Positions 8,122-18,243 are shown, numbered from the stretch's first letter. The stretch: 64,000 bases of DNA from Flavobacterium sp. HSC-61S13 (GCF_024171535.1 NZ_JALJZV010000018.1:1-64000); one strand, 5' to 3'. Translations and numbers: made by a program. Notes: generated by a model from the sequence alone, not told the origin.

Positions 8122-9393
8122 ATGTTACAGATAGCTTATATCAGAGAAAATCAAGAACAGGTCGTAAAAGCTTTGGCTAAGCGAAATCTTGATGTTGCCG
8201 ATTTGGTGAACGAAGTGGTCGGTTTAGACGAAAAACGCCGCAGCACACAAGTGGAATTAGACACCGTATTAGCAGAATCGAATAAACTATCGAAAAGCAT
8301 TGGTGAGTTAATGAAAGGTGGTGAAAAGGCTAAGGTAGAGATCTTAAAACAAAAGACCGCTCAATATAAAGAACAGAGTAAAGAGTTGACAGAGGTTTTA
8401 AGTGTAACTACAGAACAATTGCAACAGAAGTTATACTTACTTCCGAACCTTCCTCATGAAACTGTTCCTGAAGGAAAGGGCGCTGATGATAACATCAACA
8501 TATTCGAAAAAGGAGAGATCCCAACCTTACATGAGGGCGCTGTTCCACATTGGGAATTGGCTAAAAAATACGATATTATTGATTTTGAACTGGGTGTCAA
8601 AATCACCGGAGCTGGTTTCCCTGTTTATAAAGGTAAAGGAGCCAAGTTACAACGGGCCTTAATCTCTTATTTTCTAGATAAAAACACGGACGCTGGATAC
8701 CGCGAATATCAAGTTCCTCATTTAATTAATGAGGCTTCTGGGGTTGGAACGGGACAATTACCAGACAAAGAAGGCCAGATGTATCATGCAGGAGTTGATG
8801 ATTTATACTTAATTCCAACGGCTGAAGTTCCTGTAACGAATATGTTTAGGGACGTGATCCTTCAAGAGAGCGAACTACCGATACGTTGCACAGCATACAC
8901 CCCTTGTTTTAGAAGAGAAGCGGGTTCTTATGGAGCGCACGTAAGAGGGCTCAACCGTTTACATCAATTTGACAAGGTAGAATTAGTACGTATCGAACAT
9001 CCTGATAATTCTTACCAAGCCTTAGAAGGCATGGTAGAACATATAAAAGAAATTCTAGACGAATTAAAACTTCCCTACCGTATTTTAAGATTATGCGGAG
9101 GTGATATGGGCTTTACATCAGCCTTGACCTATGATTTTGAAGTTTTCTCTACTGCTCAAGACCGTTGGTTAGAGATCAGTTCTGTATCGAATTTTGAAAC
9201 CTTTCAATCCAATCGTTTAAAATTGAGATTTAGAGATCAAGACGGTAAAAACCATTTGGCTCATACGCTCAATGGAAGTTCTTTGGCATTACCTCGTGTA
9301 TTAGCAGGGATACTAGAAAATTATCAAACCGCAGATGGAATTGTGATTCCAGAAGTGTTACGTCGATACACCGGTTTCGACCTGATTGACTAA
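8122..9393 (+). CDS. serS: Seryl-tRNA synthetase
   Basis: 423 residues, close to the E. coli enzyme. Residues about 30-105 form the tRNA-binding coiled coil. The class II catalytic core follows, with motif 2 (CFRREAGSYG, then RGLNRLHQFDKVEL) and motif 3 (NGSSLALPRVLAGILE) near the end. The serine pocket sequence PTAEVPVTN is present. It charges tRNA-Ser with serine in the cytoplasm. It is a single transcription unit with its own TAAATTTG promoter element and a strong terminator. Confidence 0.98.
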   Translation: MLQIAYIRENQEQVVKALAKRNLDVADLVNEVVGLDEKRRSTQVELDTVLAESNKLSKSIGELMKGGEKAKVEILKQKTAQYKEQSKELTEVLSVTTEQLQQKLYLLPNLPHETVPEGKGADDNINIFEKGEIPTLHEGAVPHWELAKKYDIIDFELGVKITGAGFPVYKGKGAKLQRALISYFLDKNTDAGYREYQVPHLINEASGVGTGQLPDKEGQMYHAGVDDLYLIPTAEVPVTNMFRDVILQESELPIRCTAYTPCFRREAGSYGAHVRGLNRLHQFDKVELVRIEHPDNSYQALEGMVEHIKEILDELKLPYRILRLCGGDMGFTSALTYDFEVFSTAQDRWLEISSVSNFETFQSNRLKLRFRDQDGKNHLAHTLNGSSLALPRVLAGILENYQTADGIVIPEVLRRYTGFDLID

Positions 9394-9404
9394 GATAAAA
9401 ATAA

Positions 9405-9443
9405 ACCAAAGCATCATTTTTTTATCAATGATGCTTTGGTCTT
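9405..9443 (+). terminator. Terminator after serS
   Basis: ACCAAAGCATCAT and ATGATGCTTTGGT make a perfect 13-bp stem, followed by a T-rich stretch. Confidence 0.88.
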
Positions 9444-9538
9444 TATAAATACGAGTGCATTTTTGTGGGGATGACCTATTTCGATAGGTTCACTTATATA
9501 TTCGCCATACTCTCGCATACTCGATAATACTTTTCCTT

Positions 9539-9850
9539 ATGATTGTATACAATCTGACAATAAACATCCACGAAAGCGTTCATGATCAATGGATACATTG
9601 GATGCAAACCAAACACATTACGGATATCTTAGCTACGGGCAAATTTGAATCTGCACGCTTGGTCAAGGTTCTTGTAAACGAAGAAATGGGTGGAGTAACC
9701 TATTCGGTTCAATTTACCAGTAAAGACAAAGAAACCTTAGACCGCTTTTACTTAGAAGATGCAGCGAAATTAGAACAGGAAGCGCAAAGCTTATACGGCG
9801 ATAAAATGTTGACGTTCAAAACCGAATTAGAGATTATTAGTGAACATTAA
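9539..9850 (+). CDS. DUF4286 family protein
   Basis: 103 residues, soluble, no signal peptide. The start MIVYNLTINI and the pattern with WIHWMQTKHI and TYSVQF match the small DUF4286 proteins of Bacteroidetes, which look like ferredoxin-fold (dimeric alpha-beta barrel) proteins. No function is known to me. It stands 12 bases before rsmA, as first gene of a DUF4286-rsmA-mgtE unit. No catalytic residues can be pointed to. Confidence 0.8.
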   Translation: MIVYNLTINIHESVHDQWIHWMQTKHITDILATGKFESARLVKVLVNEEMGGVTYSVQFTSKDKETLDRFYLEDAAKLEQEAQSLYGDKMLTFKTELEIISEH

Positions 9851-9862
9851 ATTCCTCACATT

Positions 9863-10642
9863 ATGGACAAAGTAAGAGCCAAGAAACATTTAGGCCAGCA
9901 TTTTTTGATTGACGAGAGCATTGCAAAACAAATTGCTGACACCTTACGTCTAGAAGGATATAATAAAATATTAGAGATCGGTCCAGGAATGGGAATGTTG
10001 ACTAAATATTTACTAGACAAACCCGTCGAAACCTTTGTAGTGGAAATCGACAGAGACTCTGTAGTGTTTTTGAACACGCATTATCCCAAACTTCACAATC
10101 ATATTTTTAGTGAAGATTTTTTGCGTTTTGACATTACCTCTGCTATGAATCAGGAACAGTTTGCCATCATCGGAAATTTTCCATATAATATATCAACTCA
10201 AATTGTATTTAAAACCCTGGAGTTGCGTGCATTTATACCGGAGTTTTCGGGTATGTTTCAAAAAGAAGTTGCACAGCGTATTTGCGAGAAAAAGGGCACT
10301 AAGGCTTATGGTATACTTTCTGTATTAACTCAAGCTTTCTATGAAACAGAATATTTATTTACGGTTTCAGAAACGGTCTTCAGTCCACCTCCAAAAGTGA
10401 AGTCAGGAGTATTGAGAATGAAAAGGAAAGAGAACTACAGCTTGCCGTGTGACGAAAAACGCTTTTTTACCGTAGTAAAAACTGCTTTTAACCAACGTAG
10501 AAAGACGCTGAGAAACAGCTTAAAATCGTTAAATCTTTCAGAGGAATTACGTGCTGACGAAATTTTCAATCTACGACCAGAGCAACTTGATGTAGAACAA
10601 TTTATATACCTTACCCAGAAAATAACTGCCGATGGAATTTAA
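9863..10642 (+). CDS. rsmA: 16S rRNA (adenine1518-N6/adenine1519-N6) dimethyltransferase
   Basis: 259 residues. The KsgA/Dim1 signature is complete: [14 protein letters not shown] at the N-terminus, SAM motif [13 protein letters not shown] (about 33-44), an acidic ribose contact in VVEID, and motif [10 protein letters not shown] (NFPY replacing the NLPY of E. coli). The C-terminal helical domain with [11 protein letters not shown] is also present. It dimethylates two adenines in the 3' terminal hairpin of 16S rRNA late in 30S assembly; loss usually gives kasugamycin resistance. It overlaps mgtE by 11 bases, indicating translational coupling. Confidence 0.97.
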   Translation: MDKVRAKKHLGQHFLIDESIAKQIADTLRLEGYNKILEIGPGMGMLTKYLLDKPVETFVVEIDRDSVVFLNTHYPKLHNHIFSEDFLRFDITSAMNQEQFAIIGNFPYNISTQIVFKTLELRAFIPEFSGMFQKEVAQRICEKKGTKAYGILSVLTQAFYETEYLFTVSETVFSPPPKVKSGVLRMKRKENYSLPCDEKRFFTVVKTAFNQRRKTLRNSLKSLNLSEELRADEIFNLRPEQLDVEQFIYLTQKITADGI

Positions 10643-11984
10643 AATCAGTAAAGAATCTATCCAGGAAATTGAAAATTTAATTTCCGAAGGAAGAGAACAG
10701 GAACTTTTAGATCAGCTAAAAGAGATCCACTATGCTGATATTGCCGAAATCATGAACGAGCTTTCTCAGGAAAGTGCTAGTTATATCTTTAATATTTTAG
10801 ATAGCGAAGTCACTTCTGAGATTCTTTTAGAGCTTGATGAGGAAGTTCGTGAAAAGATTTTAAGCAACCTTTCTGCAAAAGAAATTGCGGAAGAGTTAGA
10901 TGAACTTGATACGGATGATGCAGTAGATATTATCTCTGAGTTATCCGCAGACAAAAAACAAGAGGTTATCTCTGAGTTGGAAGACTTAGAGCACGCGAAA
11001 GATATTGTCGATTTACTTCGATATGACGAGGATACTGCAGGTGGATTAATGGGTAAGGAGTTGGTATCAGTCAATGAAAACTGGTCGGTTTTAACATGCG
11101 TAAAAGAAATGCGCAAACAAGCGGAACACGTATCGCGAGTACATTCTATTTACGTCGTTGATGATGAAAACCGGTTAAAAGGGCGACTTTCTTTAAAAGA
11201 TTTGTTGACAACCTCCACCACCAGTCATATCAGTGATGTATATATACCTAAAGTCGATTCGGTAAATGTTAACACCAAAGATGTTGAAGTAGCCCGTATT
11301 ATGCAGAAATACGATTTGGAAGCGATTCCTGTCGTTGATGAAATGGGTCGTTTGTTAGGTAGAATTACGATTGATGACGTTTTAGACGTGATCAAAGAAG
11401 AGGCTGATAAAGATTATCAGTTGGCTGCGGGTATTTCTCAAGACGTGGAAGCCAATGACAGTATACTGGTATTGACCCGAGCGCGCATTCCTTGGTTAAT
11501 TTTAGCAATGATCGGCGGTTTTGTGGCTGTCAATGTCACCAGAAGTTTTGAAGGTGCTATGGAAAAGTTTCGAATTTTATTCTTTTTCACCCCCCTAATT
11601 GCCGCTATGGCAGGTAACGTCGGTGTTCAATCGTCAGCGATTATCGTCCAAGGATTAGCCAACAATACGATCACCGGATCAATTTGGAGGCGTCTACTAA
11701 AAGAAGTTACCTTGAGTTTGTTTAATGGTTTTTTACTCGCCATACTTCTAATGCTCGGTAGCCACTTTTTACTAAATGTTGATTATATTATCGGAATAAC
11801 CGTATCAATCGCCTTGATTAGCGTAATCGTAATCGCTAGTTTAATTGGCACTTTTGTTCCCATACTTTTAAATAAATACGGTATAGATCCGGCCTTGGCC
11901 ACAGGTCCATTTATTACGACTAGCAATGATATTTTTGGTATTTTGATTTACTTTTCAATTGCAAAAGTAATTCTGGGTTTCTAA
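10632..11984 (+). CDS. mgtE: MgtE-type magnesium transporter
   Basis: 450 residues with standard MgtE architecture: an acidic N-domain of helical repeats (about 1-130), two CBS domains (about 135-255) and five membrane helices (about 280-450) with the conserved [10 protein letters not shown] pore segment. MgtE is a homodimeric Mg2+ channel gated by Mg2+ bound to the cytoplasmic N and CBS domains. The ATG lies inside the last codons of rsmA in another frame, so expression of this transporter is probably coupled to rsmA. No M-box riboswitch can sit in such a short junction. Confidence 0.96.
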   Translation: MEFKISKESIQEIENLISEGREQELLDQLKEIHYADIAEIMNELSQESASYIFNILDSEVTSEILLELDEEVREKILSNLSAKEIAEELDELDTDDAVDIISELSADKKQEVISELEDLEHAKDIVDLLRYDEDTAGGLMGKELVSVNENWSVLTCVKEMRKQAEHVSRVHSIYVVDDENRLKGRLSLKDLLTTSTTSHISDVYIPKVDSVNVNTKDVEVARIMQKYDLEAIPVVDEMGRLLGRITIDDVLDVIKEEADKDYQLAAGISQDVEANDSILVLTRARIPWLILAMIGGFVAVNVTRSFEGAMEKFRILFFFTPLIAAMAGNVGVQSSAIIVQGLANNTITGSIWRRLLKEVTLSLFNGFLLAILLMLGSHFLLNVDYIIGITVSIALISVIVIASLIGTFVPILLNKYGIDPALATGPFITTSNDIFGILIYFSIAKVILGF

Positions 11985-12036
11985 TATTGTTAGACCGATC
12001 AATTGAAGCAATCCATTAGTTCTAAATTTAAGTTTT

Positions 12037-13008
12037 ATGAGTACACTGCGCAATTCCAAGATTCTACACCTTGACAGCAATCATCCTTTGATGATGGAAC
12101 AACTGGATCAAGCTGGATTTATCAATGATTATGACTATGTTTCCTCGAAACAAGTCATTGAAATGAAAATGGAAGACTATGATGGAATTGTAATCAGAAG
12201 TCGTTTTAAAATCGATAAAACTTTTATTGATGCTTCACCGCGCTTACGCTTTATTGCCCGTGTAGGTGCAGGACTTGAAAACATCGATTGTGAATACGCC
12301 TTATCAAAAAACATCTCCTTAATTGCAGCACCAGAAGGCAACAGTTCGGCCGTTGGCGAGCACGCCATGGGAATGTTGTTGTCTTTAATGAACAAACTAT
12401 CGCTCGTAGACCAGGAAGTGCGTAACGGTCACTGGATCCGCGAAGCGAATAGAGGTCTAGAGATTGAAGGTAAGACCGTAGGCATTATTGGATATGGGCA
12501 TATGGGTAAGTCTTTTGCACAACGTTTAAAAGGCTTTAATTGCAAGGTAATCTGTTACGACATCAAAGAAGCTGTTGGTGACGAAAACGCCACACAAGTT
12601 ACTTTAGAAGAACTACAACGCGAAATCGATATTCTTAGTTTGCACATTCCAGAAACCCCCCTTACCATCAACCTCATCGATGAAAAATTCCTTGCTGCTT
12701 TAGCGAAACCAATCTTTCTGATCAATACGGCAAGAGGTAAATCTGTTAACACAGCAGATCTTGTGCAGGCCATGGAATCTAATAAAGTTTTAGGAGCGGG
12801 TTTAGACGTACTGGAATATGAAAAATCTTCTTTTGAAAACCTTTTTCAAGAAGCCTTTCTACCGGAACCTTTACAATACCTTATTCAGTCCAATCGCGTG
12901 ATGCTATCCCCTCATATTGCAGGATGGACCATCGAAAGTAAAGAAAAACTAGCTCAGATAATTACCGACAAAATCATTGCTTTACCCGCTAATTTTTTAC
13001 CGCTTTAA
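12037..13008 (+). CDS. D-2-hydroxyacid dehydrogenase (phosphoglycerate dehydrogenase-like)
   Basis: 323 residues. The nucleotide-binding glycine motif VGIIGYGHMG (about 147-156) sits in the middle of the split substrate domain, as in this family. Catalytic Arg233 lies in NTARG and the catalytic His293 in SPHIAGWT. The N-terminal RFIARVGAGLENID resembles phosphoglycerate dehydrogenases, but there is no C-terminal ACT domain, so feedback by serine is not expected. It oxidises or reduces a 2-hydroxy acid with NAD(H); 3-phosphoglycerate is possible, but I would not assign serA without a serC neighbour. Same strand as mgtE, 52 bases downstream; strong terminator after it. Confidence 0.9.
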   Translation: MSTLRNSKILHLDSNHPLMMEQLDQAGFINDYDYVSSKQVIEMKMEDYDGIVIRSRFKIDKTFIDASPRLRFIARVGAGLENIDCEYALSKNISLIAAPEGNSSAVGEHAMGMLLSLMNKLSLVDQEVRNGHWIREANRGLEIEGKTVGIIGYGHMGKSFAQRLKGFNCKVICYDIKEAVGDENATQVTLEELQREIDILSLHIPETPLTINLIDEKFLAALAKPIFLINTARGKSVNTADLVQAMESNKVLGAGLDVLEYEKSSFENLFQEAFLPEPLQYLIQSNRVMLSPHIAGWTIESKEKLAQIITDKIIALPANFLPL

Positions 13009-13071
13009 TGATTCTTCGACTATTATAACAGTAACTTAATTCGAACCTAGTTTATTTCGAGTTCTATTAAA

Positions 13072-13118
13072 AAAAGAAAGGGAGAATACTAAAATGGTAT
13101 TCTCCCTTTCTTTTTTTT
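13072..13118. terminator. Bidirectional terminator between convergent genes
   Basis: AAAAGAAAGGGAGAATAC and GTATTCTCCCTTTCTTTT form an 18-bp stem with T-runs on both sides, serving the dehydrogenase gene and the acyltransferase gene at 13120. Confidence 0.92.
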
Positions 13119-13119
13119 C

Positions 13120-14928
13120 TTAGTATTCGTTTTTATCTAATAATTTCCGTTCCAGTTCGGCCTGAAATTCTTCCATCACTGGCTTCACCGTACTCTCAGG
13201 TAAATCGGCAATTCGGATATACATCAATCCATCAACGGCATTATTGAAGAGCGGATCCACATTAAAAGCTACAACTCGAGCATTTTGTTTGATATATTTT
13301 TTGATTAATACCGGTAATCTCAAGTTCCCTGGCTCCACATCATCAATGATACGATCAAATTTATTCAAATCCGCTTCCGTTTCATTGAATACAAAATCCT
13401 TATCTGCATCTTTCAATTTAACCTTATATTCCATTTTCGGTGAAATATATTGCGCTACATACGGATCGTAATAATGAGATTTCATAAACTCAATCATCAG
13501 CGATTTTGAAAAGTCTGAAAACTGATTACTAATACTCACACCACCAATTAGATATTTGTGATCTGGATAACGTAAAGTGGTATGTACTATTCCCTTCCAC
13601 AATAAGAATAGCGGCATGGGTTTCTGTTGATATTCTTTAATAATGAAAGCTCGCCCCATCTCAATGGATTTTGACATCATTTCGTGCAGTTCCGATTCAA
13701 AACGGAAGAGCTCATGAAGGTAGAATCCCGATATGCCATGTTTTGGAAAAATCTCTGATCCCAACCCCATTCTATAAGCACCTGCAATTTGCTGGGCTTG
13801 TTCATCCCATAGAAACATATGGTGATAATACAAATCATATTTATCGAGATCTAAAGAATTATTCGTTCCCTCTCCTACTTCTCTAAAAGTAATTTCTCGT
13901 AGACGGCCTAATTCATGTAGAATCTGTGGAATTTTATCTGCGGTAACCAAAAACACTTCATAGTTTTTGCTTTGCAACAATCGGCAATCATCCTTTCTTA
14001 ATACTTCAATTTCTTTCAGTATACTATCTTGTCTGACAGGATTAGCAATTTCTTTCGGTGTTTTAGGTAATTTGAATGACGAAACATTTAATAATTTCAT
14101 CGTATCGTTTTTATAGGCGTTAGCCAACAAATACGTTTTATGTCTTAAAAAATTACCATAGTCAGCAATTTCTTTGTGTTCATTTTGTTCGGCAACCGTT
14201 ATGGGTTTTCCGATTCTAACTTTGATAACACGATCCTTCTGTGTTAAAAGCTCCGAAGGTAATTTGGCTGTTCTTAGCGTTGGGTTAATTTTCGAAAGAA
14301 AATAGAATAACCTGCTGTTTTTAGCATGAAAATAAATGGGTACCACCGGAACATTGGCTTTTTTGATAAGCTTTATCGCTCCTTCCTCCCACGGTTTATC
14401 AACTAATAAACGATCGTCTTTATACGTAGAAACTTCTCCTGCAGGAAACATTCCCAGAGGTTTACCCTCACTTAAATGTTTTAAAGTTTCTTTGACTCCC
14501 AACATACTAGACTTTGCCTCCTTATGGTTTTCAAACGGATTGACTGGCATTACAAAGGGTTTTAAAGGCTCAATTCGCTCCAATAAAAAATTTGCAATGA
14601 TCTTAAAATCAGGATCACGCTCTAACATTAACTTCAATAATAATATCCCATCAATCCCACCTAGAGGATGATTCGATATAGTAATATAAGGCCCTTCTTT
14701 TGGAAGCCTCTTTAATTCTTCAGGATTAATTTCGAATTCAATCTTAAACTCATCTAAAATGGCATTTAAAAAAGCAACATCAGACAAATGTTTATTTCTA
14801 TCATAGATATCATTTAACGTTGATATTTTAAGCACTTTCATCAATAACCAACCTGAAAAAGTACCTAAAAAACCATATTTATCAACCTTTATTACTTTTG
14901 CAACTTCCTTCGCTGTAACTAGCCCCAT
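13120..14928 (-). CDS. olsF: Fused bifunctional acyltransferase, probable ornithine-lipid synthase OlsF
   Basis: 602 residues with two acyltransferase halves. Residues about 70-270 form a PlsC-like domain with SNHPLGGIDG (His87, Asp93; one residue longer than the classical HX4D) and FPAGE. Residues about 320-520 match the OlsB/hemolysin-type GNAT acyltransferases, with REITFREVGEGTN and DLDKYDLYYHHMFLWDE. Known OlsF proteins of Flavobacterium and Serratia combine N-acylation of ornithine (C-terminal half) and O-acylation of lyso-ornithine lipid (N-terminal half) in one chain, giving phosphorus-free membrane lipids. Architecture and family fit; the substrate is inferred. TATATTTG at 14950-14957 is the likely -7 element. 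Confidence 0.8.
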   Translation of the reverse strand: MGLVTAKEVAKVIKVDKYGFLGTFSGWLLMKVLKISTLNDIYDRNKHLSDVAFLNAILDEFKIEFEINPEELKRLPKEGPYITISNHPLGGIDGILLLKLMLERDPDFKIIANFLLERIEPLKPFVMPVNPFENHKEAKSSMLGVKETLKHLSEGKPLGMFPAGEVSTYKDDRLLVDKPWEEGAIKLIKKANVPVVPIYFHAKNSRLFYFLSKINPTLRTAKLPSELLTQKDRVIKVRIGKPITVAEQNEHKEIADYGNFLRHKTYLLANAYKNDTMKLLNVSSFKLPKTPKEIANPVRQDSILKEIEVLRKDDCRLLQSKNYEVFLVTADKIPQILHELGRLREITFREVGEGTNNSLDLDKYDLYYHHMFLWDEQAQQIAGAYRMGLGSEIFPKHGISGFYLHELFRFESELHEMMSKSIEMGRAFIIKEYQQKPMPLFLLWKGIVHTTLRYPDHKYLIGGVSISNQFSDFSKSLMIEFMKSHYYDPYVAQYISPKMEYKVKLKDADKDFVFNETEADLNKFDRIIDDVEPGNLRLPVLIKKYIKQNARVVAFNVDPLFNNAVDGLMYIRIADLPESTVKPVMEEFQAELERKLLDKNEY

Positions 14929-14949
14929 CCATTATATTATTAATCCAAG

Positions 14950-14957
14950 CAAATATA
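14950..14957 (-). promoter_or_regulatory. -7 element for the OlsF-like gene
   Basis: TATATTTG on the minus strand, 21 bases before the start codon. Confidence 0.5.
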
Positions 14958-15091
14958 CTAATTCTTTGTTTAAGCATTTTTGTTTTAAAAAACTAAAGTA
15001 GTAATTTATCTAAAATCCTTTCACATAATTTTTAAAACTACATTAATATTGTCAAAAAAGCTAATATAGGAAACAACTGTGTTTTTTTTTC

Positions 15092-15099
15092 TATTTTTG
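15092..15099 (+). promoter_or_regulatory. -7 element for the exonuclease III gene
   Basis: TATTTTTG, 20 bases before the start codon, preceded by a long T run. Confidence 0.45.
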
Positions 15100-15119
15100 A
15101 TGGAATAAAAAATTTTAAA

Positions 15120-15884
15120 ATGAAGATCATTTCTTACAACGTAAATGGGATCCGTGCGGCCATTACTAAAGGATTTTTAGATTGGTTACAAGCGGCTGAT
15201 CCAGATGTTATCTGTTTACAAGAAATCAAAGCCATGGAGTCACAGATTCCTACAGAAGATATCACTGCCGCAGGCTACCCTTATCAATACTATTACCCTG
15301 CTCAAAAGAAGGGATATAGTGGAGTGGCTATTTTATGCAAAACCGAACCTAAAAACGTCGTTTATGGCACGGGTATTGAGTATATGGACTTTGAAGGTAG
15401 AAATCTTCGAGTAGATTACGACGGTCTTTCCATCATGTCTTTGTACTTGCCATCGGGAACCAACATAGATCGATTGGGCCATAAGTTTCAATTTATGGAT
15501 GATTTTCAAATCTATATTTCCCAATTGGTTCAAGACATTCCCAACTTGCTTATCTGTGGTGATTACAACATTTGTCATGAGGCTATTGACATCCATGATC
15601 CGATTCGCAATGCAAAAGTTTCAGGCTTTCTTCCCGAAGAACGCTTGTGGTTGGATACTTTTATGAAAAATGGTTTTGTAGATAGTTTTAGAATGTTTAA
15701 TAAAGACCCGCATCATTACAGTTGGTGGAGTTACAGAGCGAATGCCCGTAACAACAATAAAGGATGGAGGATCGATTACCACTTAGTTACAAAACCGCTA
15801 AGCGAACGCGTCACAAGAGCGTGTATATTACCCGAAGCAAAACATTCAGACCATTGTCCGATATTAATAGAGATTGAATCTTAA
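15120..15884 (+). CDS. xth: Exodeoxyribonuclease III
   Basis: 254 residues of the EEP nuclease fold. Conserved sites: Asn7 in SYNVNGIR, the metal ligand Glu35 in LQEIK, GDYN with its Asp/Asn pair, and the C-terminal SDHCPI containing the catalytic His. These mark the ExoA/XthA group of AP endonucleases and 3'-5' exonucleases that act in base-excision repair. It is followed after 15 bases by an OmpA-type lipoprotein gene, so the two probably share a transcript although the functions are unrelated. Confidence 0.95.
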   Translation: MKIISYNVNGIRAAITKGFLDWLQAADPDVICLQEIKAMESQIPTEDITAAGYPYQYYYPAQKKGYSGVAILCKTEPKNVVYGTGIEYMDFEGRNLRVDYDGLSIMSLYLPSGTNIDRLGHKFQFMDDFQIYISQLVQDIPNLLICGDYNICHEAIDIHDPIRNAKVSGFLPEERLWLDTFMKNGFVDSFRMFNKDPHHYSWWSYRANARNNNKGWRIDYHLVTKPLSERVTRACILPEAKHSDHCPILIEIES

Positions 15885-15899
15885 AAAATTCGAAAAAAT

Positions 15900-16802
15900 A
15901 TGATTAAAAAAATAGCCTTAGGCCTACTTAGCGTTTCCCTATTGAGTTCTTGTGTATCGAGAAGACTGTACAATGAACTCAATGGTCAATACGAAACGGC
16001 TGTTCAAGAAAATGATCGGTTATCCGATGAATTAGAAACCTTAAGCGGCGATCGTTCTACTTTAGAAAAAGAACGCGAGAAACTACAAGCGCAATTAGCC
16101 CAGCTTGAAGAAGAACGCAATCAACTCAATGCTGAAATCAGCGCTGCTCAAGGAACCTTGAGTACCCTCACCAATTCCTATTCTTCTTTAGAAAAAAGCA
16201 GTGCAGAAGCCTTGAAAGCAGAAGCCGAGCGTTTAAATAAATTAAAATCAGAATTACAAGAACGTTCTAACAGAGTTGCTGAACTCGAAGGAAAGATAGC
16301 GGCTCAGGAATCACATATGAAAGGCCTGAAAGATAAATTGTCAAGAGCTTTAAATAATTTTGAAGGCAAAGGCTTAACCATCGAACATAAAAACGGAAAG
16401 GTTTATGTTTCTATGGAAAACAAATTACTCTTCAAGTCTGGCAGCTGGGCAGTAAACCCCGAAGGTAAGAATGCTGTGGATGCCTTAGGCAAAGTATTGG
16501 CTGACAATCCAGATATATCCGTATTGATTGAAGGACATACCGACAATGATAAGATTTTGGGATCCCTAGGCGGAGGAATAGAAAACAATTGGGACTTATC
16601 CACCAAACGCGCTACATCCATTGTCAATTTACTTGCAGAGAATAACAAAATTGACAAGAAAAACTTGACTGCTGCCGGTCGGAGCGAATATGCCCCATTA
16701 GCCAGCAATAGTACTACCGAAGGAAAATCAAAGAACAGACGAATCGAAGTGATTTTATCACCGAAATTAGATGAGATCTCCAAGATGTTAAACGACTTAT
16801 AA
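15900..16802 (+). CDS. OmpA-family lipoprotein with coiled-coil stalk
   Basis: 300 residues. A lipoprotein signal ends at Cys18 (LLSSC). Residues about 25-155 are a continuous coiled coil rich in Glu, Gln and Leu. Residues about 165-290 form an OmpA-type peptidoglycan-binding domain, with LFKSGSW, IEGHTDND, NWDLSTKRA and the NRRIEV arginine pair. The protein probably tethers the outer membrane to peptidoglycan across a long spacer. The coiled-coil spacer resembles Lpp-like spacing or an E. coli YiaD-type protein with a stalk. It is second in a unit with exonuclease III and ends in a terminator. Confidence 0.92.
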   Translation: MIKKIALGLLSVSLLSSCVSRRLYNELNGQYETAVQENDRLSDELETLSGDRSTLEKEREKLQAQLAQLEEERNQLNAEISAAQGTLSTLTNSYSSLEKSSAEALKAEAERLNKLKSELQERSNRVAELEGKIAAQESHMKGLKDKLSRALNNFEGKGLTIEHKNGKVYVSMENKLLFKSGSWAVNPEGKNAVDALGKVLADNPDISVLIEGHTDNDKILGSLGGGIENNWDLSTKRATSIVNLLAENNKIDKKNLTAAGRSEYAPLASNSTTEGKSKNRRIEVILSPKLDEISKMLNDL

Positions 16803-16819
16803 TCTACCCCAATTCATAT

Positions 16820-16855
16820 AGAGTGGAAAAGACCTTCTTTTTCACTCTTTTTTTA
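16820..16855 (+). terminator. Terminator after the OmpA lipoprotein gene
   Basis: GAGTGGAAAAG pairs with CTTTTTCACTC (one bulge or mismatch), followed by TTTTTTT. Confidence 0.75.
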
Positions 16856-16875
16856 TACACCTAAAAACACCGACT

Positions 16876-18183
16876 ATGAGCCAAAAAACACCGACAACCT
16901 TACCTATAGAAATCATTGACTCCGAAGCTATAAATTCCATTTACGAAGGAACTTTCAACTTGTTCAATTCATTGGGTTTCGATAACTATTACACCCACAT
17001 GATCACAGCAGTGGCCTTGTTAGTCGCTGTATCTCTAGTATTGTATATTACGGACTATGTCATTCGCAATATTTTGCTGAAATTGGTCAAAACCTATATA
17101 CTTAAAAGCAAAACCAATATCGATGATATTTTGGTTCACAATAAAGTCTTTGACTATTTTACACATATCATCCCGCTGATCCTAGCTAAAATATTGTTTC
17201 CGATTATTTTTCTCGGTTTTCCGAACCTAACATCATTTACCCTAAAGACAACAGATATCTTTTTAGTGGTAGCGATTATATTGCTTATTCGCTCGCTAGT
17301 CAAAAGTAGTCGAGATTTTGCAAGGACGATGAAATCGATGGAGGACAAACCTCTAGACAGTTATTTCCAAGTAGTCAGTATCTTTCTATACTTTGTAGCT
17401 GGTATCATTATCTTTTCGATGTTAACGGGCAAATCACCCTGGGCATTTCTAGTTTCATTAGGAGCGGCCTCTGCTATCCTCATGTTGGTATTTAAAGATA
17501 CCATTATGGGATTTGTTGCGAGTATACAAGTTTCATCCAACGATATGGTCCGCGTTGGAGACTGGATTGAAATGAGCAAATTCGGAGCAGACGGAACCGT
17601 TACTCAGATCAATTTGAATACGGTAAAGGTTCAGAATTTTGATAAAACCATCACCACTATTCCGACCCACTTGCTGATTAGCGATTCATTTAAAAACTAT
17701 AGAGGGATGCAAGTTTCCGGTGGACGACGAATAAAGCGATCCATCAATGTAAAAATATCCTCCATTCGCTTTTTAGAACCTGAGGAGATCGAAGAACTAA
17801 AGAAGATTCAAATTCTCGCTCCGTATATCGAGCAACGAACCGCCGAAATCGAACAATACAACAAAGAAACTCATGCAGACCCTTCTATGCCTGTAAACGG
17901 ACGTAAAATAACCAATGTAGGCCTATTTAGGGCTTACATCACGCGCTATGCCGAACGAAATCCGGGTATACACAAGGAAATGACCTTGATGGTACGTCAA
18001 CTTCATCCTACCGAGCACGGCTTACCCATAGAATTGTATATGTTTACCAATGATATTGTTTGGACCAACTATGAGATGATCATGTCAGATATGTTTGATC
18101 ACCTGTTAGCTTCCATCAAATTCTTTAAATTAGAAGTATTTGAATTACCTGCTTCTGACGATTTGAGAAGTTTAAAATCGTAG
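16876..18183 (+). CDS. MscS-type mechanosensitive channel (YbdG-like)
   Basis: 435 residues. Several membrane segments (first about 39-65) lead to the pore-lining helix and the MscS beta domain with VRVGDWIEM and the sequence TTIPTHLLISDSFKNYRGM. The long C-terminal cytoplasmic part (about 260-430), with RAYITRYAERNP, matches the larger YbdG group rather than the small MscS. These channels release solutes on hypo-osmotic shock, though YbdG-type members have low conductance. It starts just after the OmpA terminator; its own strong terminator follows. Confidence 0.92.
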   Translation: MSQKTPTTLPIEIIDSEAINSIYEGTFNLFNSLGFDNYYTHMITAVALLVAVSLVLYITDYVIRNILLKLVKTYILKSKTNIDDILVHNKVFDYFTHIIPLILAKILFPIIFLGFPNLTSFTLKTTDIFLVVAIILLIRSLVKSSRDFARTMKSMEDKPLDSYFQVVSIFLYFVAGIIIFSMLTGKSPWAFLVSLGAASAILMLVFKDTIMGFVASIQVSSNDMVRVGDWIEMSKFGADGTVTQINLNTVKVQNFDKTITTIPTHLLISDSFKNYRGMQVSGGRRIKRSINVKISSIRFLEPEEIEELKKIQILAPYIEQRTAEIEQYNKETHADPSMPVNGRKITNVGLFRAYITRYAERNPGIHKEMTLMVRQLHPTEHGLPIELYMFTNDIVWTNYEMIMSDMFDHLLASIKFFKLEVFELPASDDLRSLKS

Positions 18184-18243
18184 TTCGATACTTTATAAAT
18201 GCATCCTAAAAATGGATACCAGTAAGCTCCAATACAAATTAAG

